Assembly (NCBI GenBank): GCA_013398955.1
Contig: VWPU01004022.1
Coordinates: 1 to 64,000, forward strand
From: Callaeas wilsoni
Lineage: Eukaryota > Chordata > Aves > Passeriformes > Callaeidae
Direction of reading: 5' to 3'
Length of the DNA stretch: 64,000 nt
Position 1 is the stretch's first letter, and each line of letters starts with the position of its first letter. Under the pieces are notes generated by a model, which made no database searches, was not told where the DNA came from, and worked only from the letters and a program-made list of their open reading frames with translations. This document shows positions 48,015 to 59,900 of the stretch, piece by piece. The position numbers were made by a program, and so were the translations under genes.

Positions 48015-50395
48015 GTATGTTTTTTCTCCTGACTCCTTTTCTGCTTCGTGAAGAGCTTCACAGGTCTGTTAAGCAGAACTAACTTTGCATAGCTGCATGA
48101 AATCTGAAATGCCCAAGTGAGAGAAATGGATTAAGCAGATAATCTCCCATCACACTTCAAACAATTTGAAGCATAGGAGTTTTAAAAGCAATTATTTTAT
48201 ATGAAGAATATTTTTTTAAACTGAAGGTTATATTCATGACATAGCACCAATAAATAATAATTTTCTTTTCTTAAAAGAATTTCAGAGCTCTTGAAAACTG
48301 TAGAAGAATGTCTTTACATGTAGGCTTGTCCATAAAGAAAAGAATTTATTATACATCTAATTCAAATTAATAATACTGATTTATTTCAAGTTCTTCTGTC
48401 CATTCTCCACCATTTCTGGTATAACTTGTAAAAGGAGGAACTATGTGAGGACTTTGTGTCTCCTGCCATAGCTGGGTGTAGTGCTGTAAAGGGGAAGCAG
48501 AAGGGAAAAGAAATTATCTTTTGTTTAAATATCCCTTTTGGCCTTCACAAATTGTTCCAGATCAAATCTTTTCTTTGAGAATTGGCCAAAAATAGACAGA
48601 AAGAATAATCCTCTGAACTGTGATAAGTATTATCATCAGAAATCAATCTTAGAAATAATTTCCACGATTAAATGTAGCGTAAATTGAAGGAGAAGAAAAT
48701 GCGATTAAATCAGAAAGCCTCTAACAACTTTTCTATAGAATTCAATTTGGTGTTAATTTGCTGGGAGCTTAGCAAATAGAACAACAGTAAACCTCTAATG
48801 GAGGGAAAGGATCGCTAATGAGGGATGTGCAGATTTCGGAGAGAATCAAAACCCTCTCTGTGCTGTTGTGGTAGAGGATGGGTGCAGTGCTGGGTCCTGC
48901 ATCCACACCCTGCACTCGGAGTTTTCACAGAGTCTCCCGTGGGGGCAGAGGGAAAGCGCCCGAGTTTCACCGGGCAGGTAGAGACAGGTGTTTGAATTTT
49001 GGATAGGGCATGTTTTACACCATACTCGCTGCTGGTGTTCCACAGAATCCTTTAACTGCAGATTGCAGCAGGTGCTGTGCTTGCCTTGTCGCTGACTTTT
49101 GGCTCTCCGAGTGGGGCCCACCTGGGGAAATGAACCTGTTCCTCTGTCCGTAATTCCCCTTCCTGGGGAAGGCGCGGGCGGCCAGGACACTGCAGAGCGC
49201 GTGCAGCTGCTGCCTCACCTGAGCTGGGCTGTGCTGGGACTCACGCTGCCCTGGGCACTCTGAAATAAGTGAGGATCTTGTGGAAGGGCAAAGCAGGGCA
49301 AGCTGGGGTTGGTGTGTTGAAATTGCCTTCTGTCTTGGGTTCTTTCTTTTGCATGTGGACTGAAGAAATCACATCAACTTCGTGGAAGAACTTTACATTT
49401 TAGCAACTGAAAAGTTTTCTTATGTGCATGTAAACAGAAGAGATGAAACTCCCCCTTCCTGTTCGCTTGCTTTTGTGGTAGTTTAGGTTCATAAATTCTT
49501 AAGGCCCATGCAGGGAAATAAAGGATGTGTTTGTGAGAGCCTCTGTTCGAGGGAGGGGAGCTGGAATCAGTAGTTTGCCTGTGAAGGGTCGGAGTGTTAA
49601 ATCAGAACTGCATCTGTATACTGGCATGTAAAAGGTTTAATCAAAAGCAGCATGTTCAGCCACTGCTTTTCTTTCAGCACTTCCTGAGCATAAGCCCGTG
49701 GGTTTTGCATATTTACATCAGATTTTCCACAGTCACGGTCCGACCCTCTCGAAATGTCCATTAGTGCAGGAATGACAGCTCTCCAAGGGCAGCCTCCCCA
49801 CAGCTGCAGGTGTCCTGTGCTCCGAGGTGCAAGGAAATGCTTCTCAGAGATGTATGTTCCTGTCAGAATGCTTTTGTGAAAATAGAAGCTGCTTTGGTGC
49901 TGCAGGCAATGGAAATGCTTTAAGTAGCAGTTCTGGAAGTAAATATTCTGCATTCAGATATTTAGGAGAAATACTAATCTTTTATGTGCTCTTTTGTCTG
50001 TGAGGATGACAGACATTTTGTCACTGGAACAGGGGATCTGTCAAGACATCTGGTCTCGGGTACCTCAGCGCTGCCTGGTAATCACTTCTTCTGCAGGCAG
50101 GTGTCATTCTTTAGCAGATTGCTGGAAAAAAGAATCAATGGCACAAAATTTATGTTTTAGAAAACTTCATAAATGTGCAGCCATCTGGGGCTATCTTTAA
50201 TTTTCGCTTTCATTCTTCCCTTTGCTGATGGCTGCATCAGAGAGATTCAGCCGTGCTCAGCTTCATTTCAGCGTCAGTGTGGGGAGATTTCACCTCCTCC
50301 CCCAGGAGGGAAAGGCCTTGGCAGCACTTCCTGTGCCCCCCTCTGCTCCCAGACCCCTCAGATGCGCTCAGAGCTCTCGTCAGAGCCATGGACCA
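48015..50395. other. Intronic stretch with AT-rich candidate regulatory segment
   Basis: Bases 48590-48830 are AT-rich with homeodomain/forkhead-like words (GATTAAAT, TTAATTTGC, GCTAATGAG, AGTAAAC) and could be a conserved non-coding element, which cannot be tested here. The rest is unremarkable. From about 50280 the sequence becomes C-rich on approach to the next array. Confidence 0.35.
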
Positions 50396-50397
50396 TG

Positions 50398-51345
50398 GCA
50401 GAGAACCCCTGGCTGCTGTCTCCCATTCAGAGGAACCCTGGCCGCTGTCCCCCGTTCCTGGAACCCCTGGCTGCTGTCTCCCATTCAGAGGAACCCTGGC
50501 CGCTGTCCCCCGTTCCTGGAACCCCTGGCTGCTGTCTCCCATTCAGAGGAACCCTGGCCGCTGTCCCCCGTTCCTGGAACCCCTGGCTGCTGTCTCCCAT
50601 TCAGAGGAACCCTGGCCGCTGTCCCCCGTTCCTGGAACCCCTGGCTGCTGTCTCCCATTCAGAGGAACCCTGGCCGCTGTCCCCCGTTCCTGGAACCCCT
50701 GGCTGCTGTCTCCCATTCAGAGGAACCCTGGCCGCTGTCCCCCGTTCCTGGAACCCCTGGCTGCTGTCTCCCATTCAGAGGAACCCTGGCCGCTGTCCCC
50801 CGTTCCTGGAACCCCTGGCTGCTGTCTCCCATTCAGAGGAACCCTGGCCGCTGTCCCCCGTTCCTGGAACCCCTGGCTGCTGTCTCCCATTCAGAGGAAC
50901 CCTGGCCGCTGTCCCCCGTTCCTGGAACCCCTGGCTGCTGTCTCCCATTCAGAGGAACCCTGGCCGCTGTCCCCCGTTCCTGGAACCCCTGGCTGCTGTC
51001 CCCCCTTCAGGGGAACCCTTGGCTGCAGTGTCCCATTCAGAGAACCCCTGGCTGCTGTGTCCCATTCAGAGAACCCCTGGCTGCTGTCCCCCATTCAGGG
51101 GAACCCCTGGCCGCTGTCCCCCATTCAGGGAACCCCTGGCTGCTGTCCCCCATTCAGGGGAACCCCTGGCCGCTGTCCCCCATTCAGGGAACCCCTGGCC
51201 GCTGTCCCCCATTCAGGGAACCCCTGGCTGCTGTCCCCCATTCAGGGGAACCCCTGGCTGCTGTCCCCCATTCAGGGGAACCCCTGGCTGCTGTCCCCCA
51301 TTCAGGGGACCCCTGGCCGCTGTCCCCCATGCAGGGGAGGCCCCC
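50398..51345. repeat. Large minisatellite: 58-bp dimeric unit x 10, passing into ~29-bp monomers
   Basis: TCTCCCATTCAGAGG recurs at 50419, 50477, 50535, 50593, 50651, 50709, 50767, 50825, 50883 and 50941, an exact 58-bp period with apparently identical copies. Each 58-mer pairs two about 29-bp halves, GGCTGCTGTCTCCCATTCAG and GGCCGCTGTCCCCCGTTCCT. After 50999 the array continues as about a dozen single 29-bp-type units (GCTGTCCCCCATTCAGGG) of slightly varying length to about 51345. Because 58 is not a multiple of three but the unit lacks stops in all frames, three long overlapping plus-strand frames of about 400 codons run through it. They translate the same DNA in rotating phase and are not genes. 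Confidence 0.97.
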
Positions 51346-51349
51346 GGCA

Positions 51350-53275
51350 GCGCCCCGTGACCGCGGGCCGGGTCCGTGGGAGCGGTGCCGGCTCCTCGGA
51401 GTTCCTGTGTCCAGCGTGGCCTGAGCTCCACTGCTTCCCCATATTCCCTGCTGCCCTGTGGCCTGCTCTTGTTTTTCCCGAGGTTCTCTGATAGCCATCC
51501 TATGAACACATAAACTCTCGCTGATTTTCAGTTCTTCGTGTGCCTAGAAATGTTGCCTAATTTCAAAATCTTTATTCATAATGGGAGATAAACTGATATT
51601 CCCCTTTGATCAGCCTTCTGTTTCAGCCCACTGCCGATCAGAAACAGCACTTATATTTGTTATCTGTTAATTTTTAACCCAAACTAATTTCTCCTGGCTT
51701 TATTAAAACTAATTTGTTTGCTTGAGGACTGCGGATCTCTCAGCATTCCTTGTAACCAATAAATACATCAGGAGAAAAAATAATCAGTCATTGAAAATTA
51801 GTTCAATAAGAATAAAAAATACATGTTAATTAAATTCATAATAGGTAGAAATACAGTTGACTGTATCTGGACTCAAGTGTCTGAAGTGGTGGAAATTTTT
51901 TGTGTAGTTTTAAAACGTTCTCCAAGGTTTTGTTTTGCACAGAGAATTACAATTACCTTGTGAGAGATCCATTTCTTTCTTCATGAATAGATTTTCCACT
52001 GTAGGTTTGGTTTTAACTGATGAGTTGGGAGAGTTCAGAAGTTATGCTGATATTGTCTGTGGCTGGCTCAGGAGGTTGCTGTACAAAGATGACACATGAG
52101 GCTGATTTTAATCAAGTACAATCTTTTTTGTTCAGTTCTGATAAGCAGCAATTTGAAATAGAGAATGTAAGAGATTCTCTATGGTTGGTGTTTTCCAGTA
52201 TTCCTTGATTTTTCTTTTCTCCTCTCCTCACAGCCTTTCCTGAGAACTTCCAGTGCTTTAAATTTACAGCTGCCCCAACAATTGATTTTTATGAAATGAA
52301 AAAACTAAAAATGACAAGGCCTAAAGCTAAATATTATTAGCATTGGAATTATATATTTTTTAATCTTTAATTCAGCAGGAGAAATTTTCAACACTTTGTG
52401 GAGTACTATATTCCAGTAGTAATAATCCTTCACATTGCCCACAGTTTACAGAGATTTCCCTGAGCAGGGTTATTTTCACTGTCCAGACTTGTTGCTTAGG
52501 TTTGGGGTTCGTTTCTCCTTTATATACCATTCAAGTCAAGATTTATTTTTCAGTCAGTTCACAAAGCAAAGCTGTTTTGCATCATTATTCCTCCCCTTTC
52601 CATTTCTCTTCTTAAGCAAAATTATTTGCTACTCAGCTGGTGTTTTGTACAGAAGATGGGTTCTGCGCTCTGATTAGACTCTTCCTGCTTGGTTGTCCTA
52701 ATGGTCTTCAGATTTACGAGTTGGCGTTGGGTTGTTTATATTTTAAATACAAAACTTTGGTTAAATATCAGGCAGTGTAAAAATCACAACAAAGATTGTC
52801 CATGTTTTTAAGGAGGACATAAAACAGTGTGAATTTCGTACAACAGGACAGTGAGAAAGAGATTTTGAAAGCCATATTCAGGGTATGAGTGATGGATGTT
52901 GATTTTTATAGGCAAAAAGAAACTGAATTTCCTACCACTCAGGTTGTTTCGAGCGTCAGAGGGCAAAATCCTTTCCGGTCTCTACCTGGTTTACACATCT
53001 CATTTAAAAAACGGGCAAGCAGCAAAACCATGAATTCTGTGCTTCCCTAACGTGTCAAGGTTTTACCTTGGAAACAGCCGTGACTGAACTTCAGTTATTT
53101 GGATGAATACAAACGCCTTAATATCCTGAATGTCCTGGTCTAATTCGGGGACACAGAAATAGCAGGAGACAGGCACAGGGTAGAGTTTAAATCTTCCCGT
53201 TCAGCCTGCAGCAGTTAATTACCGAAAGAATAAAGCAGAATATAGATATTTTCTGGTGCCGCAGACCACAGAAAG
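51350..53275. other. Intronic stretch, nothing specific
   Basis: GC-rich for 80 bases after the array, then AT-rich single-copy DNA (51770-51850 especially). No exon, element or RNA gene is recognised. Confidence 0.45.
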
Positions 53276-53281
53276 CTGAGC

Positions 53282-53850
53282 TCGGCCGCCCAGCCCCCCG
53301 TTACCGAGAGCGCTCAGCGAGCGTTACCGGGCACCCCTGGATGGCTCCGGCTGCTCTCCGGCTGCTCCCTGGCTGCTCCCGGGGCCAGCCCCTGCGCCGT
53401 GCCCGAGGGTCACAGCGCCCACCCCGTGAGCGCCCCTTCGCCAGGGTGATGCTGCACCGCTGCCCTGGGCACTGCGGAGCCTGGCCGTGCCTCAGCCCCA
53501 GCTGGTGAGGACGCAGGAGGAGGGAGGAGAGGGAGAAGGAGAGGGAAGAGGAGAGGGAGGATGAGAGGGAGGAGGAGAGAGAGGATGAGGAGGGAGGACG
53601 AGAGGGAGGATGAGGAGGGAGGATGAAGGATGAGATGAGAGGGAGGATGAGAGGGAGGAGGAGAGAGAGGATGAGGAGGGAGGACGAGAGGGAGGATGAG
53701 GAGGGAGGAGGAAGGTCGAGCGGGAGGACGGAGGCGCTCGCTGCTCTCGGAGCCGGCGCGGCGCCGCTGGCACGTGGAGCTCCGGGGCCGGGAGGGCTGA
53801 TGCTCCGAGACCGGGGGTAACGCGCCCCTCGTCCGTCACTCTGAGGCAGA
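53282..53850. promoter_or_regulatory. GC-rich, CpG-containing island enclosing a purine-rich array
   Basis: CpGs are frequent at 53282-53470 (GAGCGCTCAGCGAGCG) and at 53715-53840 (GGAGCCGGCGCGGCGCCG), flanking a purine-rich repeat. Sequence on either side returns abruptly to AT-rich background. A short GGCTGCTC-based repeat lies at 53341-53385. It is a candidate intronic CpG island or alternative promoter; no core promoter element can be assigned. Confidence 0.4.
53508..53724. repeat. Purine-rich (GAGGATGAGGAGGGAGGA)-type array with an 86-bp internal duplication
   Basis: About 215 bases are almost all G and A on the plus strand, broken only by isolated T or C in GATGAG and GACGAG words. A segment of about 73 bases starting GAGAGGGAGGATGAGAGGG at 53551 is repeated from 53637, an 86-bp period. 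The minus-strand translation is Ser/Leu/Pro-rich low complexity. The tract has triplex (H-DNA) potential. Confidence 0.92.
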
Positions 53851-53854
53851 GTCA

Positions 53855-54405
53855 AGATCAGTTGGTGATGCCGAATAGCGCGTTTGCTGAGAGCTGGAAA
53901 TAGTAAAGCAGTCGGTCTGGTTGTGACCTGAGTGCAGAGGTCTGGCTGATGGGTTTCTGCCCTGTGGAAAGCAGTGGGGACCCTGGATTTGTGTCAGATC
54001 TAATGGAGGGGAGAACACGCGGGGCTCAGATGAATCAGTGTTCCACTGATCTTGAGCAGTTGCTTTCTTCCCTGCATTGGGGCCTCGATGGTTTGGTTTT
54101 CTTTTGGTTTTACACCAAGCAGAATAGGACATCTGTATCTACCTGGCAGCATTAATGAGCTTTTAGGAAAGAGAGGATGAGAAAGAGTAAAATGCCAAAT
54201 ACACTGTTTAGATTTTGTGTTGTTTCTTTTGATATATTAACACCAAGTATTTTGTGTTCTGCTCTCCTCAAAAATGCCTTGAATATTGTCCTTATAAACT
54301 ACAGAGATGTAGAACAGATTCATGACAGTAAAATAAGAAGTTGCGGTAGTTCTGAAAGACTTGCGTGTTTGTGTGATGATTTTTGTGCATCTGTCTCTGA
54401 CTCTG
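53855..54405. other. Intronic stretch, nothing specific
   Basis: Ordinary DNA immediately upstream of the CR1 tail. It may include further CR1 body sequence too diverged to recognise. Confidence 0.35.
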
Positions 54406-54409
54406 CTTT

Positions 54410-54484
54410 AATGTTGTTGTTCAGTGTCAGCCAGATCATCTGTGGGTCCCCTCCAACTCAGAATATGTTGTACTCTGTGATTTA
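54410..54484 (+). mobile_element. CR1 LINE 3' tail fragment
   Basis: GTCAGCCAGATCATCTGTGG, then GTCCCCTCCAACTCAGAATA and a terminal TACTCTGTGATTTA match the order at the 3' end of avian CR1 elements ('gactagatgatctnnnaggtcccttccaacc... attctatgatt'). CR1 is the dominant avian LINE and is usually 5'-truncated, as here, where only about 75 bases are recognisable. The terminal octamer microsatellite has decayed to one or two degenerate copies, so the insertion is old. Confidence 0.65.
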
Positions 54485-54489
54485 AGACT

Positions 54490-55515
54490 GCTTTTCCAAA
54501 GAGTTCTTTGCTGGTTACTTGCCCGCCCTTTCAGGGATGTCTGCAAGCAGCAGAGGAGTCCAAACCCCCCCTTTACATGACAGTGAAGTGTTCTGAGGTG
54601 GGCACTCATAGATAATTTTAGTTAAGGAAGCTTTGGTTGAGCCATGGAAGGACCAATGTATGGTTCTGTACAGCTTTCCTTAAAAAAACATGCAGGGAAA
54701 GCATTGGCCCAAAATACTTTGCTTTACTCATAAATTTGTTTAATGTTTCTGTGTACCACCTTAGCTTACCAGAAGATGAAAAATTGATTGTACAGTCTTA
54801 CTTGAAGGCTGTAATATTATCTGTTCTGAAAACAGAATTTTTGGAGCATGAAGAGCTGTTTTTGAATGATGCTTCTGGCACCTAATCCTTGAAATTATTC
54901 AGCATATTTTTCTCGTGTCTGTCTTGAAATGAAAAATTATTCTGTTTTCAAGTCACTTATAAGTTTTAAAAATTGGGCTGAACTTTTCATATCAATTTCC
55001 AAAATTATGCTACATATTAATATAGGTTTCTGCCTAATGAAATTACTCTGAGACAGCTGAATAATTACTGATGTCACCAGAGTTCACATGGGGGTTTTTA
55101 ACGTTTGCATCTCTGCAATTGTTGCTAAAAAATCTGTCAATCTTTGAAAAAAACACTAAGCTTTTTGAGTTGTGGTTGATGTTGTGCTTAGGTTCAGTAC
55201 ATTTCATCCTTTTTTAGTGCCACAAGACTGAATTTTTCACCTGCTGGGGCATGATGTTACCATGACAACAGTTGATCTTGTTTGCTGTTCTCCGCTCTTT
55301 GTGCATGACAAAAAGGAAAAGCTTTTTGAGAAATATTTGTGAAAGCTGATCTAACTAATTGCATTGAGACGATCAGTGAAACAGATCAAGAAGTGGCTTA
55401 CTGCATTTCCATAAGGATAATAAATGTCTGTTGTGAGCAACAGCACGGCGATGGTGACAGTTTAATCAGAGTTGATGAGGTCTCTCCGAGAGCTGCTCGA
55501 TGGAGAGGCGCCGGC
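54490..55515. other. Intronic stretch, nothing specific
   Basis: AT-rich single-copy DNA. An 82-codon frame at 54637-54885 has a plausible amino-acid composition but no recognisable domain and no splice sites, so it is not called. Confidence 0.4.
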
Positions 55516-55519
55516 TGGG

Positions 55520-55866
55520 CTGTGTCAGGGAACAGAGCTGGAGCTGGATCCGGGGGGACCTGCAGGGACACCCCCAGCTCATCCATCCTCTGCCTGTGTC
55601 AGGGAACAGAGCTGGAGCTGGATCGGGGGATCTGCAGGGACACCCCCAGCTCATCCATCCTCTGCCTGTGTCAGGGAACAGAGCTGGAGCTGGATCGGGG
55701 GATCTGCAGGGACACCCCCAGCTCATCCATCCTCTGCCTGTGTCAGGGAACAGAGCTGGAGCTGGATCAGGGGACCTGCAGGGACACCCCCAGCTCCCCC
55801 TTCCTCTGGCTCTGTCCGGGCAGAGAGCGNTGGATCGGGGGGACCTGCAGGGACACCCCCAGCTCC
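55520..55866. repeat. Minisatellite, 72-bp unit, about 4.5 copies, containing an assembly N
   Basis: GTGTCAGGGAACAGAG begins units at 55522, 55596, 55668 and 55740 (spacings 74, 72 and 72), followed by a diverged unit at 55812. Each unit reads on through GAGCTGGAGCTGGATC, GACACCCCCAGCTC and ATCCATCCTCTGCC. The fifth unit contains the only ambiguous base in the window (N at 55830) and lacks several bases around GAGCTGGAGC relative to its sisters. A 24-residue repeat opens on several frames because 72 is divisible by three; it is not a gene. Confidence 0.95.
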
Positions 55867-55869
55867 CAC

Positions 55870-56885
55870 TGCTGCTCATCCATGCTCTGCCTGTCTTCTG
55901 CTGGTCAGCAGATGGAAGCCTGAATGCTTCTGCAGGTAATAGATTAGAGGATGTTCTGTAGCCTCGTCTCTGATGAGCTCCGCAGTTGATCAGAACAACT
56001 TTGTTCGTGTTTTTAGCTGATGGTTTGCATTTGTTCTGCCGCTAGAGAAATTGAAGTGAGTGGGAAATGTGGGTGAGAAGTTTCTAATGAGTTATCACCA
56101 GGTGTGAGTGGAAATTCCTGCATGTCCAGGAAACATAAAACCACGCTCTGCATTTTAATTATTTTTAAATATTTGGTATAATATTTGGTTTGACCTGCAG
56201 AAGTGAGTTAGGTCTTTAACTCATCCTCTGGGCTCAAGGTAACAAAACAATTTGCTACCAATTGGAGCTGTGATGGTAAGATAAAAAGAAAACACTTGTT
56301 CAGGGGACAGTAGGGACTGTCCCCTTCGGACCGTGCCAGCTTGACACCAGCTTGCAAAAGGAGTTAATGTTTAAGCCACACTGTGTTTCCTTTGTGCCTT
56401 TACACAAGAGCAGGGACGTGTTTCGTTCCATTCTCCCTTAGCAGTGGATAATTTTTCTTTCTCTTGGGTATAACTTGTCCCTGAAGGAAGTAGGACTATG
56501 CCATGGTGAAGGAGAATTAGACCCTCTGTATTCCAGATACATGGATTACTTTAATGTGTTGAGAAGTGAGTGTAAAAACAATTGAAAGAAAAGCCCCTGA
56601 AGAAATGTTGATTCTGCTTCAGCCCCTAAACCAGATTGATTAACTTTGTAATACTACTCTTCCTTCAGCCATGGTAGGTATAAAGTCCAAAAGTAATGTC
56701 TTGAGGAGAACTTGCATAATTTGGTGATTCATTGCAAAGAGCTGCAGCTAGAATGGCTGCTGTTATTTACTCATGTGTGGATGCTGTCATAAAACCGCTG
56801 CACTTAGATGTAGCTAAAGTTATCATTTTACCCATTTTCGTTTTTAAGAGTTGAGAGGGTCTTGTCATGTTTATACTGTGTGCCA
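55870..56885. other. Intronic stretch, nothing specific
   Basis: Single-copy DNA with no recognised feature. Confidence 0.4.
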
Positions 56886-56887
56886 TA

Positions 56888-56975
56888 GGTGAAGAAAATT
56901 AGATGGGCAAAGTGAAGAAACTGAAAAGTAAGATGGAGAAGTGAAAAATAAGGTGAAGAAAATAAGGTAGAAACT
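56888..56975. repeat. Degenerate purine-rich repeat (GTGAAGAAAATAAG-like)
   Basis: The word AGTGAAGAAA/GTGAAAAATAAGG/GTGAAGAAAATAAGG recurs four to five times within about 90 bases of A/G-rich DNA. It is likely an old, decayed short tandem array. Confidence 0.55.
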
Positions 56976-56979
56976 GTGA

Positions 56980-59900
56980 TGAACAGCTCTGAGTGATGGC
57001 CATAGTCTGAGCAGCAGCAAATCAAGTACAGTTCCATGTGATCCTAAAATAGCGGAATCTGCCAGAAGTTCGGGTGGATCTGAGGTTTCGTCTGCACTGG
57101 GATGGAGATAAAGCTTCAGAGGAATGGGCAAGAAGAGTGTGAATGAAGTGAGTTGGTCGTGCAAGGCTTGCTATCTTCAGAGTTTCTGTGAAGTGAGAAA
57201 TAACAGCAAGAATGAATTGTTAGTGTTTCCTCCGTAACATCTGCTCCCAGTTGCTATGGTGCCAGCACACTGGTGATTTCCACGGCCGATAAACTGCTGC
57301 AGTTCCTGTGTCCCTTATTTAGAAGTGCTTTTTAAGAAGTGCTATTTTTGTATAGCGTTTCTTATGCTAAATTCAGATACTGATTAGAGGGGTAAAGCTG
57401 CATTTGTTTTCCTTTGTTAGAACAAAGTATAATTTGCACGGAAAAGTTCCTATTTTTAAAACGAAGGAAATCCAATTGTGAAGTGATTTTATTTAAAATG
57501 CAAGCCTTTCTGAGTAGTTCTTCCTTCACCTTAAGAGTGGTAGTGGAAAACATTTATGTCTGTTAGTGTTCTCTATAGGAATTAATTAGTTTTTAAGGGT
57601 TAACGTCATAAAATGTCCAGCTACTTTCCTGTCCTACTTGCTAACGTGTACTTCACCATGGCAATTGAGAGGAAGGATCACATGGGAATAGTAAAACACC
57701 TAAAAAAAGTAAGACTATCTTGTTTGTTTTTCATTGTATATAATAGTTTTCCACTAGCTTATAAAATGTGATTTATTGAAGTGCAACTTTCTAAGCGTGG
57801 GAGCTGGTAACTGTGGCAGCCAGTGCTGCACAGACCTGTCCCCTTCGTGGGCCGGGGAGGGGACGTTCAGCATCCTGCTTTGGTCCCACTCCTGTCTCAT
57901 GACGTGCATCCAGCGGTGTCACAGAGCAGAGGAGGTGGCAGAGCGTGACTGGCAGGGGCAGAGCGGCAGCAGCTCTCCTGAAAGCCGTTTCTCTGTGCCT
58001 GCTGCAGGCTCCACTTCTGGCTGTTGTTAATGGTCAGATCGTGCAGGACAGCCTGTATTTCCCTTGCGCTGTCCAGATACTGATTGCAAAGATAAGATCA
58101 GAAAGGAATTAAAAGCACTTGGTCGTACAGGCTGTGCCTCTCAGCCAGCTCTGTTGGCCATGGGGAGGTTCTGCCGTTGTACTACTGAGGATGAGTCAGC
58201 TTTGCCTTTAAAATCCAGCTCTTGGAAGAAATGAAAAATGAACTGGAGGTGGTGAACCTGACCTTTGAAGTGAGTCACTTAGAGGGCCAAAATGCATGAG
58301 AAAAGATCAGAATATTCTTAATTTTCTTCTTTTTACGTACCTGCAGACTCCAGGTTTTCCCTTTGCTCTCGTTCGTGCATCATCCCCACAGAGCTATCGC
58401 AGGGGATTAGAATCAGAGTGTTCCAGTGCAGCCCTTCCAGGTTACTGGCAGCAACAATTCTCAAAGAAAAGGAGCTGCAAATAAATGACTAGTGTATAAG
58501 ATTTTTTTAAACAAAAATAATTGATGGATGAGCAAACTAGCACACAGGGCAACAGATGCCTTTCTCCAGGCGATGTGGAACCTTGTTACCCAGACAGTGG
58601 TGTCAGATTGTATTAAATCTACCGAAGTCATCCTCCTACCGGGAATTTTTTAGTCAGTCCTCACATCCATGGGAGAATTTTTACTTTTGCTCTGATGTGA
58701 GCACACATTTATGCCTCATTTCTGCACTTTAAAAGATGCAACTTATCTATAAGGTAACACAATTTATTTTTAATGTCTCATGTTTAATTTTTCATAGCTG
58801 TTTCTTTATTAATTGTCTCGTGTTTTGTGAAGTGTGTGCTGGTGTGTGAGCCTTTAAATCTGTGCAGGGCTCTGGGCACCCCCACAAACCAACGCTGTTG
58901 GTGTGCATTTGGGAGGGCTGTCAATTTTCTGATTGGGTTTACTCTGCAGATTCTGAAAAGATCATCCTTAGTGTTGTTTTCTTAACTCAAAATGCCTGTC
59001 TGAGCTGGGAATGCCTGAAGCATTCCTTACATCCAGCAGGAAGTATCCCTGCTGGTCGGAATTCGGTCTGACGCGCTCAAGACATTTCAGATTCTTTTTG
59101 TAAATTATGCTGCTTGTGGTCCTGCCAGGGACACGGCGAGGCTGAGGTGCGAGCACGTGTGGTGTATGTAAGCATGGGCTGTGCTTCTTGTGTTTAACTT
59201 GGTAAAAAAGCTTCAGCAGGGGAAATACAAGTTCTGTGCAAGTTCTGCCTATATCCATTAGAAAAAGTTGGGGTTTTGTTTGTTCTGTAGTTTATTGATG
59301 CTAATCTGGGACAGTATTCTCAGGTTTCTTTCTGGGGCAGAGTGACATTGTTCTGCAGGCAGCTTCTATGGCTTATTTTCTTATAGTTAATTTTCCACAT
59401 TCGTTTATCTGTAAAATTTTTGGATTCATGCAAGACTAGTAATTAAATTGCTTCAAGCCCTTGGTTTTTGTTTTTTTTTTGGTGAGCATTGTGTAGCAAC
59501 ATCATGAGAAGGGGGCTGACAGACCGTGCAACTAATAATTGAAACCCAATGTCAAGCCCCTGGAGACAGGCAAGAAGCTTATTTGGAAGCTGTTTCCTTT
59601 CCACTTGCACTTTAGTCTGCTCAATTTGGTCAGCATTTGCCTTTATATTGTCTTGGACTGACTTGATGAATTCTGATCTGCACTCCACTTGTCTCTATTA
59701 GCAGCTGCAGTGGATTGATTTGCATAGGTTAAATGGGAGACCTCATCTGACTCCAGTGAGATGTTGCTTCTTAGGCACAATTATATTGTCAGAGTTGTTA
59801 CATACAGTGAATAAATGGAGACCGGGGAGAGAGGGCATCAGGGAGAAAAAGGACAAAACTCTCATTAAATTTGTATTAAGAAGTCAAAAGCTATTTCAAT

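Noticed and set aside
50173..51491. Three overlapping plus-strand frames of about 400 codons
   Set aside because: Same 58-bp repeat translated in three phases; three genes cannot be read this way and no splice or start context supports one.
54637..54885. 82-codon plus-strand frame with protein-like composition
   Set aside because: No domain, weak splice context, and immediately downstream of a CR1 tail in ordinary intronic DNA.
55339..55961. Repeat-containing frames around the 72-bp array
   Set aside because: Low-complexity translation of a minisatellite, interrupted by an N.
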